A stretch of DNA of 64,000 bases from Galerina marginata (Eukaryota; Basidiomycota; Agaricomycetes; Agaricales; Galerinaceae): contig JAECYW010000005.1 of assembly GCA_023014335.1 (NCBI GenBank), positions 1,612,001 to 1,676,000 of the forward strand, given 5' to 3'. A program made the translations under genes and the position numbers. A model generated the notes under the pieces. That model was not told the origin of the DNA. It made no database searches and saw nothing but the letters and a program-made list of their open reading frames with translations. Shown piece by piece: positions 10,260 through 21,353 of the stretch. Every line of letters starts with the position of its first letter. Positions within the stretch are counted from its first letter, which is position 1.

Positions 10260-13200
10260 ATGTCCCCAACATTTCAGGACCAGGAAAAACAAGCGGTAGA
10301 ACAAGACATGTTACAAGTCAAAATACCGTCCTCTTCCCCCTCGATGGACCTGCCGTCGCCAGTTTCAGCTCAGCAGCCGAAAGGAACTCCAACAGCAGTG
10401 AAATACAAACTTTCAGCCAGCGCCATCATTCCTATATGGATTACGCTCAGCTCTGCTGTCATCATCTACAACAACTATGTCTACAACACACTCAGTTTCA
10501 AATATCCCGTTTTCCTCGTGACATGGCACTTGGGTTTCGCCGCGATAGGCACGCGTATCCTGCATCGAACGACCAGACTCTTGGATGGCGTCAATGATGT
10601 ACATATGACCAAGGATATGTTTGTCCGCTCGATATTACCCATCGGTCTACTTTTTTCAGGGAGTCTGATACTCAGTAATACTGCGTATCTCTATTTAAGC
10701 GTGTCTTACATTCAGATGCTCAAGGTTCGTACGCGTTTGGACTTCCGAGTTATTTATGTTGTGTCGAGGTGGCCTTGTAACACGTTGCTAACACTGGCGA
10801 ATAGGCTTTCACACCTGTGGCCATCTTGCTTATTTCCTGGACGTTCCGCATTAAAGACCCAAACAGGAAGCTTGCGGTTATTGTGCTCATGATCTCGACG
10901 GGTGTTGCACTCGCCTCACATGGAGAACTCCGGTTCAACATCATTGGTTTCCTCACGCAGGCTGCTGCCGTTGGTGTACGTCTTCTCGTTCCTTCTCCTT
11001 GTTATCTCCACCAGTCCTTAAACCTAAATTTACCTCTTCATCTATCCCATTGCTTCGTCATTCTGACCCAAACCGTTCAATGACAACTAATTACCTATCT
11101 TTCCATCTAGTTTGAAGCTTCCCGTTTGGTCATGATCGAAATTCTCCTTCACAACCTCAAGATGGATCCTTTGGTGTCGCTATACTATTACGCCCCGGTT
11201 TGCGCGATTATCAACCTCTTCTTTTTGCCCTTCACAGAAGGTCTGGAGCCCTTCTTTGAGCTGAAGAAATTGGGAGCTCTGGTGCTGATGAGTAACGCAT
11301 CCGTTGCATTCTTATTGAATGTTGCTGCTGTATTCTTAATCGGCGCGGGTAGCGGCCTCGTTTTAACCCTTGCTGGTGTCTTCAAGGTGCGGTTTTGCCA
11401 TTTTAATCTTCATCATTTGTTCTCTATTCGTCATTTCTTTCTTCCGCCTCTTTCCCATTCTCTTTTGTTTTCAGTTCTTATCATTCTTCGCAAGTTCATA
11501 CCCTTGGGTCGCCTTTTTCATTTTCGTGGTACCAACCGCCTATTCTTGGAGTTATCTGTTCTGCAATTTTATCTACGTTTCAGCTTTTTCATCTTTAGTC
11601 CGTTGTTCGCATGAGGGCGTGGACCTCTCTTTTCTGGTTGACCTGGAATTGGATACGCGCCCCATTTTTGTCGGCTTCTAGATTGTCCTGCTGATGGGTG
11701 GTGAACGACTTACGCTCTATTTTCTCATCATTTCCTTCTGCACCGCGAAGTCGTTCTGTTCTGGATAATCTTTGATTCCCCCCCTTCGTCTGTCTATGCA
11801 TGATCAACCAGCAGATCTGTTTTCCACATGGCCCGTGTAAACCCTGCCTCTTCGTCTCAAAACTTTGTGGTCAGTTTTACCTTTTGCAGGATCATTAGGA
11901 GCTTTGCTCAACCCTTCTGCTCCTTACTTTCAGGGCCCGATGCTAATCCTTTTAACCTTCTTGTACCCCTTTGATCTTGTCCGGTCTTTTTTTATTTGCC
12001 AGGCGTTCCTTTTCTCCTGATGTCCTGTGAATGATGCTTTGAACATCTTCAAACCTGACTGAGAGTTACCTCTCGGTCAGATGAGCGGGCCCGCCCCACA
12101 TATCCCGCCTATATCAATTTGGCGATTTTATACAACTCCTTTGATCTCGGCGGCTTCCGCACGAACCTCTTCGGGGCTTTTAGCGCCTTCTCTATTCAAG
12201 GTTGGCGGGTGTCTTTATGCGTGTACGACACAGAGCGCCCTTTTGTCTCTCTGACAGACGTCACCCACGCCCTTCTTGATGACCACCTCCATTCGACTTT
12301 TCGTCACTCATGTGGCCTTCTTTCTTGCTAGTCTGTGCCTCTACGCCTGAGTTGGGGTCCCCTTGGTGGAATATATTGGTTCGGTGTCTCACGTCCTGTC
12401 ATTGCCTACATATTGTTTGCGTCGTTCGAGAACACGTGTATTTGCGAGCAGCAGCTCTCCGGCCTGAGGACCCGTTTAGAGTTGGTCGCATGGGTGGGCA
12501 AAAGTGCTAGTCATCTTCCTTCATCGTATTTGTTCCTCAGCTTTTTTTCATTTTTTTTCGCATGTCCCGGTGTTTATTTTCTTGTCTCGGCTGCGTTCTT
12601 CTTTCCCGAGCTTCGTTCTCTCACTTTCTTTCTTATTTCCCGATTTCGTCTTGTAATTCCTTTGCTAGACGCGTTACTGATTAATTCTTTCCTTACATCC
12701 TCCTTTACTGCGCATTGCTCTCGACCAACCCCACCTTCACACCACCGGCTATTCAACTGTTGATTTTCTGGAACGTCCTAAACATCTACGCAACCAACAC
12801 TCTGCACCACTGTCACGAAAACGGACCGATTCCTGCGCACCTGTGCCCATATATGTCCAATTACGTCCCACCTGGCGGGTTTACACGCTTTGCCTTCTTC
12901 CCGTTCGCCACTCGCCCACGGTCCAAAATTGGCCCTGTAAATTCTCGCTACTTTTAATTGACGGATCGACCTTTACACCCGACCGACGCCACGACGAAAA
13001 ATACGACAAACGACGACGGCTGACATGGACATGACGCGTCAATTTTGGACGTACCCATATTCTTTTGACTTGACATTTCAATTTTGGTCTTGTCGTTGTG
13101 CCTACAGGATATCCTTCTGATCACTGGATCAGTCGTTATCTTTGGCTCTCAAATTACGCCATTACAAGTATTTGGTGAGTTCACCTTTCCTCTCCCCCCT

Positions 13201-13878
13201 CTCTCTTTTTTTTTGCGTTGGTCTATTCGTTTCCCATTGGCTACGCTTTTCGGTCGGGTCGCGCACCCGCGAGAATCTCGGGAATTTCTCAAATTATGAA
13301 TTTTTTTCCTTACTTGGTGACTTTTGCCAGTTGCCAGCTACTTTCGCTTCCGTCAAGTCATACCTCTCTCCTTATTCTATGCTTCTCGTTTGTTCTCACA
13401 TTTTCCTTATCACCACTCTCTTCGCGCCACCCAGAGTGCTCTTCTCGTTTCCCCCTCATCGCTTCGCCTGGGTAGTTCTCTCAATGTTGCCATGTCTTTT
13501 CCCTCATCCTTAACTCCTTTTATTTTCAAATCTGGATTATCGGGATTTCACCGCAAGGATATGCAAGGATTCAATTTCTACTTGCGGCTCCCGGGTTCTA
13601 AGATTCCTCTTTCTGTTTCTGCCAAACCTACCTGTTCTTCCATCCCACTCTCCTTTCTTTTGACCCGTTTCCTTCATTCTCAGCCACCTTGTCCACACCT
13701 TGTCAACACAGAGCTTCGGAATTGCAACATTCAATTTTCTAACCTCGTGTAACTCCTCGTCGTTTTGTCATGTTAGCTCTCTCTTCGAATGCGGATGCTA
13801 ATTTGTTGCTCCATTTTCGCAGGTTATTCTATCGCTTTAGCTGGTCTCGTTTTCTATCGAACTTCGGGGGGAAAATAG
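10260..13878 (+). CDS. TPT-family (DMT superfamily) nucleotide-sugar / triose-phosphate-type transporter
   Basis: Five exons (10260-10724, 10805-10975, 11111-11386, 13108-13174, 13823-13878) all keep frame and give 344 residues. A disordered N-terminus is followed by about ten hydrophobic segments. Family features include IYNNYVYN, FPVFLVTWHL-like residues (here KYPVFLVTWHLGF), TAYLYLSVSYIQMLK, AFTPVAILL, and the C-terminal VFKDILLITGSVVIFGSQIT followed by GYSIALAGLVFYR. Members sit in Golgi or ER membranes and exchange nucleotide sugars or phosphorylated compounds; the substrate cannot be told from sequence. The third and fourth introns are about 1721 and 648 nt, far longer than any other intron here except for PP1's 301 nt. 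Both are strongly pyrimidine-rich on the coding strand. Confidence 0.88.
11387..13107 (+). other. Very long pyrimidine-rich intron of the TPT transporter
   Basis: The intron is inferred because VFK at its 5' side and DILLITGS at its 3' side are adjacent in the family and both sites are canonical (gtgcgg ... cctacag). It holds C/T-rich low-complexity sequence with no recognisable gene on either strand. Confidence 0.75.
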
Positions 13879-14764
13879 ACTTCCAGTATGACCAATGTTG
13901 GATCCCTCTCATCCCTCAAATGGTCCGACAATTCATGGCCCTCTACCAACACACCTTACACGATGCATATTTTGGATTCGGTCACCCCTAGAATATTAAT
14001 TGCTTACTCTCCTCTCTTTTTTCTCGCCCTTCATTTCTTATCCCTTTGGTGATGCATCTGTACACCGTCCCCTCGTTTCAACACCGCCCTTCCTTTACAA
14101 CTTACCTCCGTGTACCATCATAGATTTACTTATGGACTCTCGCCCTCTCGCCGCCTTCTTACTCTGTACCCTCACCCATCCTCCTTGAAATTCTGTACGA
14201 TAACGCAGTTCCCTGTTCCCCTCCTATACATCCCCAGCATCCGTCGCTTTGTTTGCCGTCGTACTAAACATAGACAGTGTCTCGACTCTCATTTTCCCTA
14301 GGAGGCTGACGATGTCCAAACACCTTATGGTCCCATCGCCCTCCAATGCCGAGACCTAGGCGGGTCTATTACTCTTGACTTTCCTTGTTCGCCTAAGTCA
14401 AGGACTGAGGACTACTGCTCTGACTGTTTTCAGATTTGTCGTCTCATCCCTCCAGTCGACAATTCCCTGGACGCCCACCACCCGAATTCCTTTCGTCCAG
14501 TCTGGTGCCTTTCCTGACGAATATGCTGCCATAATTATTTTTCGCCCTGACGTATGTAGCTACCAGTTGGCCTACAGTTTGCTTGTTTTAGTACTCCTAT
14601 TCCGTTACATAATTGAATATACCTAGAGATTTCTGAGTGTGATGGTAATCTATAAAAATAACGGTTCCGGTTCTTTTGAAGTTAGAACTCCCAAACATAT
14701 GCCGCGAGCACTTCGCATATGTGCAGTCTAGACCTTCAGCTTAGTTCCTGGCAGTCCGGCAGAG

Positions 14765-14797
<33 letters not shown>

Positions 14798-14981
14798 CCA
14801 CCACCATCCCCCCGGTCGTTGGTGTGTCGTCGTCGCTGTTCCGGCTACCTTCGAGCTTCGAGCCCTCGAGAGTCGTCGTAAGCTACATCAAGCTCAGTAC
14901 CGCTCGGTCTAGGCCAGCGAGGTTTCGTCCAAACACCAACTCGAACCATCAACCATCACCGAAATTTTCGTTAACCATACC
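13879..14981. other. Intergenic with C/T-rich sequence and a CAA microsatellite
   Basis: About 1.1 kb. The pyrimidine bias of the transporter introns continues to about 14600. No domain-bearing frame seen. Confidence 0.4.
14768..14797 (+). repeat. (CAA)10 trinucleotide microsatellite
   Basis: Ten perfect CAA units followed by several CCA units. It lies about 185 bp before the ATG at 14982, probably in a promoter or 5' leader. Confidence 0.9.
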
Positions 14982-15476
14982 ATGTCCCTCATACCCCCCT
15001 TCAAACCTCGACCTCCCATGCTCATCTCGCCAGACATGCTCAGACGGCTCAAGCCCCTCCGTCAATTCAAAATATTTCCAAACCTCATCCGTCTACCCAC
15101 CACTAACGCTGCCTGTGCCCGCCTTCGCTTGAGCCGAAAACATGTAGCTGCGACAAAACGACAAACAAAGCTCCTTACGCTACTACAAGACCAGTTGGAT
15201 ACACTTTCACGCCAGTTATCATCTCTACAAGCTGTTCATCGTGCCCAGCTACTTTACCTCCAAACCCAAACACCTCCAACCACCGCCCAGAACGACAACC
15301 TTGATAATCTGCCTTGTTTTTCCTCCGTCCTTTCTGAAGCACGGACTATGTTCCTATCCTCACTACCAACTGCCATCCATTCATATCCACCTCTTCCCTC
15401 GTCATTGCCACACTCCCACCTGAACCATCTCGAGCCCCTTTACGTAGACACATTTCAACCACCTGCAGACCGGTAG
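14982..15476 (+). CDS. Basic hypothetical protein with coiled-coil segment (164 aa)
   Basis: A single uninterrupted frame. The N-terminal third is basic and proline-rich (PPFKPRPPMLISPDMLRRLK). A helical, leucine-rich stretch follows at about residues 60-100, with KLLTLLQDQLDTLSRQLSSL, compatible with a short coiled coil. The tail is Ser/Pro-rich. No known domain. A longer frame starting at 14719 runs through the CAA repeat in another phase and is less protein-like. The high C content and isolation leave some doubt that it is translated. Confidence 0.45.
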   Translation: MSLIPPFKPRPPMLISPDMLRRLKPLRQFKIFPNLIRLPTTNAACARLRLSRKHVAATKRQTKLLTLLQDQLDTLSRQLSSLQAVHRAQLLYLQTQTPPTTAQNDNLDNLPCFSSVLSEARTMFLSSLPTAIHSYPPLPSSLPHSHLNHLEPLYVDTFQPPADR

Positions 15477-16730
15477 CTTTTCCCACGAGGTTTTTGATGC
15501 ACCCGGTACTAGCAAACTTTGGTCTATCGAGGTTGCCTTTTTAGCGTAACCTGAGTCTCATGTAGACGTAGATAGATATCAAATCTTAACAATCTTAACA
15601 AAGCTGAGGAATTTCATTCCTCATACTGTCCAAGGATAAGGCATTTGCGTTGATATCAGAATGTCACCAATATTAAGTACTCCTCAGGAAGCATCGACCC
15701 GGATGAATATAATTATGTGGAGAGAAAAATCACACAAGCCTCCTGATAATGCTGGGTGTATATACTTGATTGAAGATACTGTCATTACGCTTACCTCATG
15801 GTACCTAATGGTGCCGCATGGCACTCGCAGGCGCTAAGGACAAGCGCCGCTGCGCTCACGCACATTAAAATTAATTGGAGCCTTGATTAGCCGCCTTGTA
15901 TGAATACAACTCAAGGCTGTACTATTACTGCGCCCGAAAACAACGCTGGACGAAAACTCGACAAAAACTCGTTGAGTTTTTGTCGTGAATGTGTCCGGCG
16001 GCCGGACGCCTTGCACCCTGAGCAGTGTAAAATCATTCACGAATGACGAGCGACGAGCCTTTTTGGCTGTATCTATCTACCTTCAACTCCGTGAACATCG
16101 AGATTAGAATGACGTCAACGATAAGCATACCGGTTAGTTCGATCGGGGGTGCGGATGGGGCAAAAGATGCAGTGCAGTCCGTGACTGTAGGCGCAGTTGC
16201 CGAATAGATATGAGTGACAGAAAAGGGAATTCAATTGTTTGATCTCAATGGATGCCGCTGGGCCATACACCCGCGAACCCCAAATTGGGTCGAATGTCTT
16301 AGAGTCTCCAAGGAATAGCAGCGTCCAATAGAACAAAGCGTGGCCATCCGAAACTCCTGAAGAAACAAAAATAACTCGATGCATTGCTTGTTCTTTGCTG
16401 CTGAATCGGCCAAGGAATAAAAAGTCTTCGGTTTGGATCATTCAAGTGATATGGAACTTTCATAAAGCTGAAAACGTTCCAGGAACCTTATTCAGTGTCG
16501 TGCCATCACAAGAGACAGGCTGCGTGCAGAAGACAAAACCCTGGTGCATCGAGAATACGATCAGCAGACTGCGGTAGGTGTTTCGATACCTCATGTTGAG
16601 CATGCTTTGAACGGACGTTAGAGGTGCTCCAGCTTTCTGCCGTTTAGTTGTCCTTATATCGTTGGTGAGTCAAATTCCATCAAGTCGAACGTATCACTGA
16701 CCTGTTGCACATCTAGCCCAGCAGCTTCCA
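15477..16730. other. Intergenic, contains inverted repeats
   Basis: About 1.25 kb without a convincing gene. A minus-strand frame at 16115-16441 (108 aa) has no recognisable domain. Short GC-rich palindromes and a perfect hairpin cluster at about 15820-16015. Confidence 0.4.
15959..15985. repeat. Perfect hairpin, 12-bp arms
   Basis: Arms cgacaaaaactc (15959-15970) and gagtttttgtcg (15974-15985) are perfect reverse complements around a 3-nt loop gtt. A near-copy of the left arm lies just upstream at about 15950-15959. A second small palindrome (arms gtccggc / gccggac) follows at about 15992-16006. Confidence 0.85.
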
Positions 16731-18737
16731 ATGTCGAAAAAGGCGCCATCTCCTGCAGGTCCAGAGTACCCGCCATTGGGGACCCTGATAGACAACAGCT
16801 TGTTAGAACTGGTCGAGGTTCTGGGGAACGGAGGTTATGGCATCGTCTATCGAGCAGTCGAATCATTTTCGACCAGCCAACGGTCGTACGCCGTCAAATG
16901 CTTGTCGAACACTCACGGGCACTCGTCGCTACGCCGGCAGCTTCATATTCGGGAAATCAGTCTGCACAAGATTGCTTCGGCGCATCCCTCAGTCGTCGCC
17001 CTCTATCGCGTAATTGAGGAGCCCGAGCACACGTTCATCGTAATGGAATACGCCACAGACCACGACCTTTTCACCCAAATCCTACACAAACGCCGGTACT
17101 TAGGAGACGATGCCCTCATAAAACATGTCTTCCTGCAGATGATTGACGGAGTGGAATATTGCCATTCATTGGGCATCTACCATCGGGACTTGAAGCCAGA
17201 GAACGTCCTGTGTTTCGACGGAGGTTTCCGAGTGGCAATCACAGACTTTGGGCTCGCAACAACCGAAAAGTCCAGCAAAGAATTCAGAACAGGCAGCGTC
17301 TACCACATGAGTCCAGGTAAGTTTCTTACGTTTCGAGATTCAGTTGCGCGGTCTGACAGGGACTTAGAATGTCAGGCAGGCGATGCAGAAACCGTAGCCC
17401 CATACTCACCCATGCACAACGACATCTGGTCCCTCGGGATCATTCTCCTCAATCTGGTGACCGGTCGAAATCCGTGGAAGTCGGCCATTCCAGACGACCC
17501 GACCTATGAAGCATACCGACAAGACCCACTTCGATTCCTTCCGAGCGTCCTTCCAATATCAGAGGAACTGAACGACATCCTAGTCCAAACCCTCGACATC
17601 GACTGGAGGGGACGGCTATCTCTTTCCGAACTTCGCGCTGGTGTTCAGAACATTAGCACCTTCTACTCCGCCAACGTCATCTTCGAAGGCAGCCTTGCGA
17701 GGTGCCCATGGGAGGCTGGTCTAGATCTGGGAACCGGTACAGGCCAAAAGGGAGGCTCCGAACAAAGGCCTGTGCCCAACATTCCAGAAGGCGTGGAGCC
17801 ATATTGCGTCCTTTCCATGTCCGCAGTCGCTTCAACTTTCAAGAGCCAGACATCCACAGGCGACGACTATTCCCAGCGGGAACCATGGGAGAGAGAAAGT
17901 CCTCTTTACAATGTCCGGCAGAACGAGATGGATATGTACGAAGACACACTCGACATCCCTTATGGAAGTTCGGGGCGGTCTTCTTATTCATCTGACCCTT
18001 CCGAGCCCGCTACTCCAAGCAGCATCGACCAGACTTTCTATCATGGACGTCACGACACCTTCGACCTGCAGTCCGTCTATGACTACGACCGGGAGCAGTA
18101 TTACGACGCCGAGTCGACGATATTCCCATCTTTCGCAGGGTCTTCGACCACGGATACCGACGACAACCGGTTCGCTTCTTCAGTATTCCTGGCGACGCCT
18201 GTCGAATCGAAACCATTTTTCCATCGTCCAGATGCGGCCTACATGGACGGGTATAGGGCCCAAAAACGATATTCTTCGCCCTCTACGTCAGCCTACTCGG
18301 TGGCGGAAGCGCTTCGTTCCAAGTTCTCGGACGATTCGGGAAGTATAGGGTCCATGGACGACTTTCCTCCTAGCTCTCCCAATTATGTCGTGTGGCCAGA
18401 AGCCACCCAAACGAGGGCGGGGTCACGGCCAATCGACATCCAACCAGCGCGAGGCGAGGCGAGGCAGAGCAAACCAAAACCGCATAACATTTTCAACCCC
18501 ATGCGATTCTTCCCTCGTTCATCTGGTTCGTCCTGGTTGAACACGAAAACGACTACTCAGGCGGGCTATCCTGCACCAAGTGCCCGCATGCGGCCAACTA
18601 GTCCGCCTTCAGTACCGGCCATGCCATGGGCTGATTACCATCATCATTCCCGCCCCGTTGCGAAGACTGGGGGTGCGTCTCGTTACCCTGCTGGTGGATA
18701 TGGCACCGTGGGACGCTCTGGTCGAGACTGGATTTAG
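16731..18737 (+). CDS. Serine/threonine protein kinase, Ran1/KSP1-like
   Basis: The kinase domain is N-terminal and has the full set of catalytic motifs: GNGGYG loop (residues 32-37), YAVKC with the ATP-binding Lys56, HRDLKPEN (151-158) and DFG (172-174), then GSVYHMSP, and NDIWSLGIILLNLVTGRNPW. The motif order and the GSVYHMSPECQ-type activation segment resemble the fungal Ran1/Pat1, KSP1, SKS1 and VHS1 group, which links nutrients to meiosis and growth. The C-terminal half is disordered, rich in Ser, Tyr, Asp and Pro. A 51-nt intron (17317-17367, gtaagt...ttag) interrupts the activation segment. Removing it restores MSPECQAG and gives about 651 residues, against 668 unspliced. The intron has no stop and is a multiple of three, so both forms stay open. 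Confidence 0.92.
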   Translation: MSKKAPSPAGPEYPPLGTLIDNSLLELVEVLGNGGYGIVYRAVESFSTSQRSYAVKCLSNTHGHSSLRRQLHIREISLHKIASAHPSVVALYRVIEEPEHTFIVMEYATDHDLFTQILHKRRYLGDDALIKHVFLQMIDGVEYCHSLGIYHRDLKPENVLCFDGGFRVAITDFGLATTEKSSKEFRTGSVYHMSPGKFLTFRDSVARSDRDLECQAGDAETVAPYSPMHNDIWSLGIILLNLVTGRNPWKSAIPDDPTYEAYRQDPLRFLPSVLPISEELNDILVQTLDIDWRGRLSLSELRAGVQNISTFYSANVIFEGSLARCPWEAGLDLGTGTGQKGGSEQRPVPNIPEGVEPYCVLSMSAVASTFKSQTSTGDDYSQREPWERESPLYNVRQNEMDMYEDTLDIPYGSSGRSSYSSDPSEPATPSSIDQTFYHGRHDTFDLQSVYDYDREQYYDAESTIFPSFAGSSTTDTDDNRFASSVFLATPVESKPFFHRPDAAYMDGYRAQKRYSSPSTSAYSVAEALRSKFSDDSGSIGSMDDFPPSSPNYVVWPEATQTRAGSRPIDIQPARGEARQSKPKPHNIFNPMRFFPRSSGSSWLNTKTTTQAGYPAPSARMRPTSPPSVPAMPWADYHHHSRPVAKTGGASRYPAGGYGTVGRSGRDWI

Positions 18738-19403
18738 TGAAGGTTTTTCGATCTTGAAAATGCTTGCTGTATTATTTATAAGTTTGACTCGTCGTCGTGT
18801 TATTTATTCATAGATCTCCTCTTCTGTCTTTGCTTTCTTTTTGTAGCTTGTTCTTGATCCATGTCTGTATACTGTTGGAAATTTATCATTGGATTCCTGT
18901 GGAGAGATAACAGAAATGAGCCCAACAAGATACTTGAATGTGGGATCCTACCGAAATCAGCCTTCAGTCAGTGCGTTGCGATTGGCAAGGGTTTTTGTTG
19001 ATCGCGTTATATTTAAGTCGTCCAAAACCACCAGCCAGAGAGACAGCCACGAATCATAAATTCCATTGCGTTTTATCTTCCAAGGTATTCACGACAAATG
19101 TTGCTGTTACGTCGTGAGGAGTAGTTACTTCTGTTCCAGGTACCCGAAAAAGACATCTTGAGTAGGTTGAAAGAAGATCAAGCGGAAGTCGAGATCTAAG
19201 TTTCAATACCCATTTTGAGAGAAATTTGAGCAATACTACCCTCCGGCGGTTGGGGAAAGAACGAGGCTGGAAAGGACGACTGAAGCGCTGGGAAGGATTA
19301 TTTGGTTCGAAGGTCGTCGCCCTTGGGTTGAATTATCTGGTCAACCGTGGGACAAAGTCAAGCTCTTCACCAACTCGCTCATTCTAGTCAACCCAACATC
19401 AAC
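18738..19403. other. Intergenic region kinase / NDUFB7
   Basis: About 0.67 kb. It should hold the kinase 3' end and the NDUFB7 promoter. No gene seen. Confidence 0.4.
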
Positions 19404-19956
19404 ATGGCGTCGTCGACAACAGCATCTCAGGAAGAGCTCAAGGCAAACCGAGTGCCGCTAGCATGGAGAGATTCATGTTCTTCGTATGTTCATAAGTCAA
19501 ATTGTGTGACACTACGGATTCTAATTGGTCATTCACCCTTCTTTCCCTGAATTTGAATCGACTTGCTCTTCCAATGCTATGAATAAACGTCTTTGCTTGT
19601 TTATTGAACTGAAAACTATCTTCCTACTGCACACGCCACTTCCCATTCTTATGGGACCGGTGACCAGCCTACTCATCCCTCTAAACATCTGCCGGAAGCA
19701 GAAAATGTATAAATCATGGGAATGCGACCACGAACGCCATACATACGAGAAGTAAGTTGCTCGCATTGTTATCCTGTCGCAGACCACTCAAATACTTTCC
19801 TGAACTTGCAGGTGCCAGTATGACGAGTACGTTTTGACCTCCTAAATTAGATATCCCCCCCCTGATGTGTTACTTTTCTTTTAATCTAGCTACGTGCGAC
19901 GGATGAAAGAACTGGCCAAGCTCAAGTCGGAGGCTGCAGCGGAGGGTTCGGATTAG
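19404..19956 (+). CDS. NADH:ubiquinone oxidoreductase subunit NDUFB7 (B18)
   Basis: Four exons (19404-19483, 19668-19751, 19812-19826, 19890-19956) join in frame to an 81-residue protein. It is a small accessory subunit of mitochondrial complex I on the intermembrane-space side. The diagnostic twin CX9C motifs are both present: CSSLLIPLNIC and CDHERHTYEKC, followed by CQYDDYVRRMKEL. The twin CX9C fold is normally formed by the Mia40 oxidative import route. The third exon is a 15-nt micro-exon encoding the CQYD region. The first intron is 184 nt, longer than usual here. The length is somewhat short for the family, and the C-terminus is trimmed. Confidence 0.9.
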
Positions 19957-20277
19957 ATTTATTGACAATTTGGTTCCACGTGGATTATATCCTTTGCTTT
20001 ACCGAATCAATTGCCCTATAGACGACTTCCTGCCATCCTACACGACCAATCCCATCACGTCAGTCAGACGAGAGTGTTCTCTGAGCCATGGCTGTTTCTT
20101 GTTGACAATTCAGACTCCAGAGGTGCTACTATTACATTGTGCGTTTGCCTTCTGTAGTTTGTGACCTGATCACTTGACTTTATTCCACCCTCCTCGTGAT
20201 TGTGACGCTTGGTGGCATTATTCACTTTCATCAAGTACAATCGCGTTTGCTTCCTGCCCTCGTCACGTCGATTCTTC

Positions 20278-21353
20278 ATGTCTGAGAGCAGGTCATCAAG
20301 TAGCGATGCAACTCATCACACACTTCCGATGGAATTGATACGCAAAGTTCGTGTAAACTTTTAAACACATTCTCTCCTGCTCAAACTTTCACCTTTCCTT
20401 TGTAGGGCAAGCCCTATAATGTGCATTCGTGATACAACTCCTCTAACAAGCAGCTCTCACAAGTGCTATTCCTGGCGAGTGTTGAAACGCCAATCCCGAC
20501 TCTCCTACTGGTGTGCAGGACAGCTCAAGCTTGGATGTTGCCCCTTCTTTACCATTCAATAAAGTTCACGAAGTCAACTCAGATTTCGAAGTTTCTCGTG
20601 GACCATGATATACCCGATAATCTCATGGAATCTCGCTTTAGCCTCATTCAAAACCTATATATAGGAGAAACACCCTCAGAAGCAGGAGACCTTGCATACG
20701 GGTCCACGAATTGGCCTCTCACTATTCTCACCCGACTACTCTGGTTATGCATTTCATTGAAACGACTAGTCATTCTCAATCTTGACCAGAACAAGTGGCA
20801 TGCTGTTGAGCACGCTGTCCCTTCTTCCATCGAGTACTTGACCCTTGGTCCTGTACATGGACCCTTTCTCCCTCAGAACCTTAAAAAACGGCCTCCCTTG
20901 AAGCACTTTACGAGCATCTCGACGCACATGCGTGACGACGAGGTTCAGGATATAGTCTGCTATCCATCCATGCAGACTCTGGTGCGGATCTCAGATGGTT
21001 CTAGCAGAGCCGCATCTTGGGCCGCTGAACAAACCAGGTGCGTCTCGAAATCGCAGACCCTGGAGAGGTTGGATATCATAGTGTGTGGTGGGTCACTTGG
21101 GGCTGAAGTGGCAGTGGTGGCTGCAAGACAGACGCTCAATGAAGTCATAGACGACTCAAGGATTTCAATTTTGATGGATAGACGTGCTTGGACGAGTATC
21201 GCATATGATCAATATGAGGACTGGAGATTGGCATATATTAGTACGTGCTTTTGCTTTCTTAGTGACGCTTGTCGTAAATATCGAGTTGACAGCCTCCTTA
21301 ATAACTTAACCATTGGGGTTTACTTCGTCACGGGATATTTTAACCTTGGATAA
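20278..21353 (+). CDS. F-box/LRR-like protein, Agaricomycete type
   Basis: Exon 1 (20278-20350) starts with ATG and ends in LPMELIRKV, the opening helix of an F-box (LPxELI). An intron (20351-20463, gtgtaa...caag) joins it to LLFLASVETPIPTLLLVCRT, giving a continuous F-box-like segment followed by AWMLPLLYHSI, a common pattern in the large mushroom F-box families. The rest has weak LRR-like alternation (LKRLVILNLDQ, SIEYLTLGPVHGPF). F-box proteins act as substrate receptors of SCF ubiquitin ligases; this is a family inference only. The 3' end is uncertain, since a donor at 21241 (gtacgt) could start another intron. The stop at 21353 belongs to the unspliced frame. Confidence 0.6.

Noticed and set aside
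15959..15985. Hairpin as a transcription terminator
   Set aside because: Rho-independent terminators are bacterial. This is eukaryotic DNA and no gene ends here.
16115..16441. 108-codon minus-strand frame
   Set aside because: No family features, and it lies in a region with repeats upstream of the kinase.
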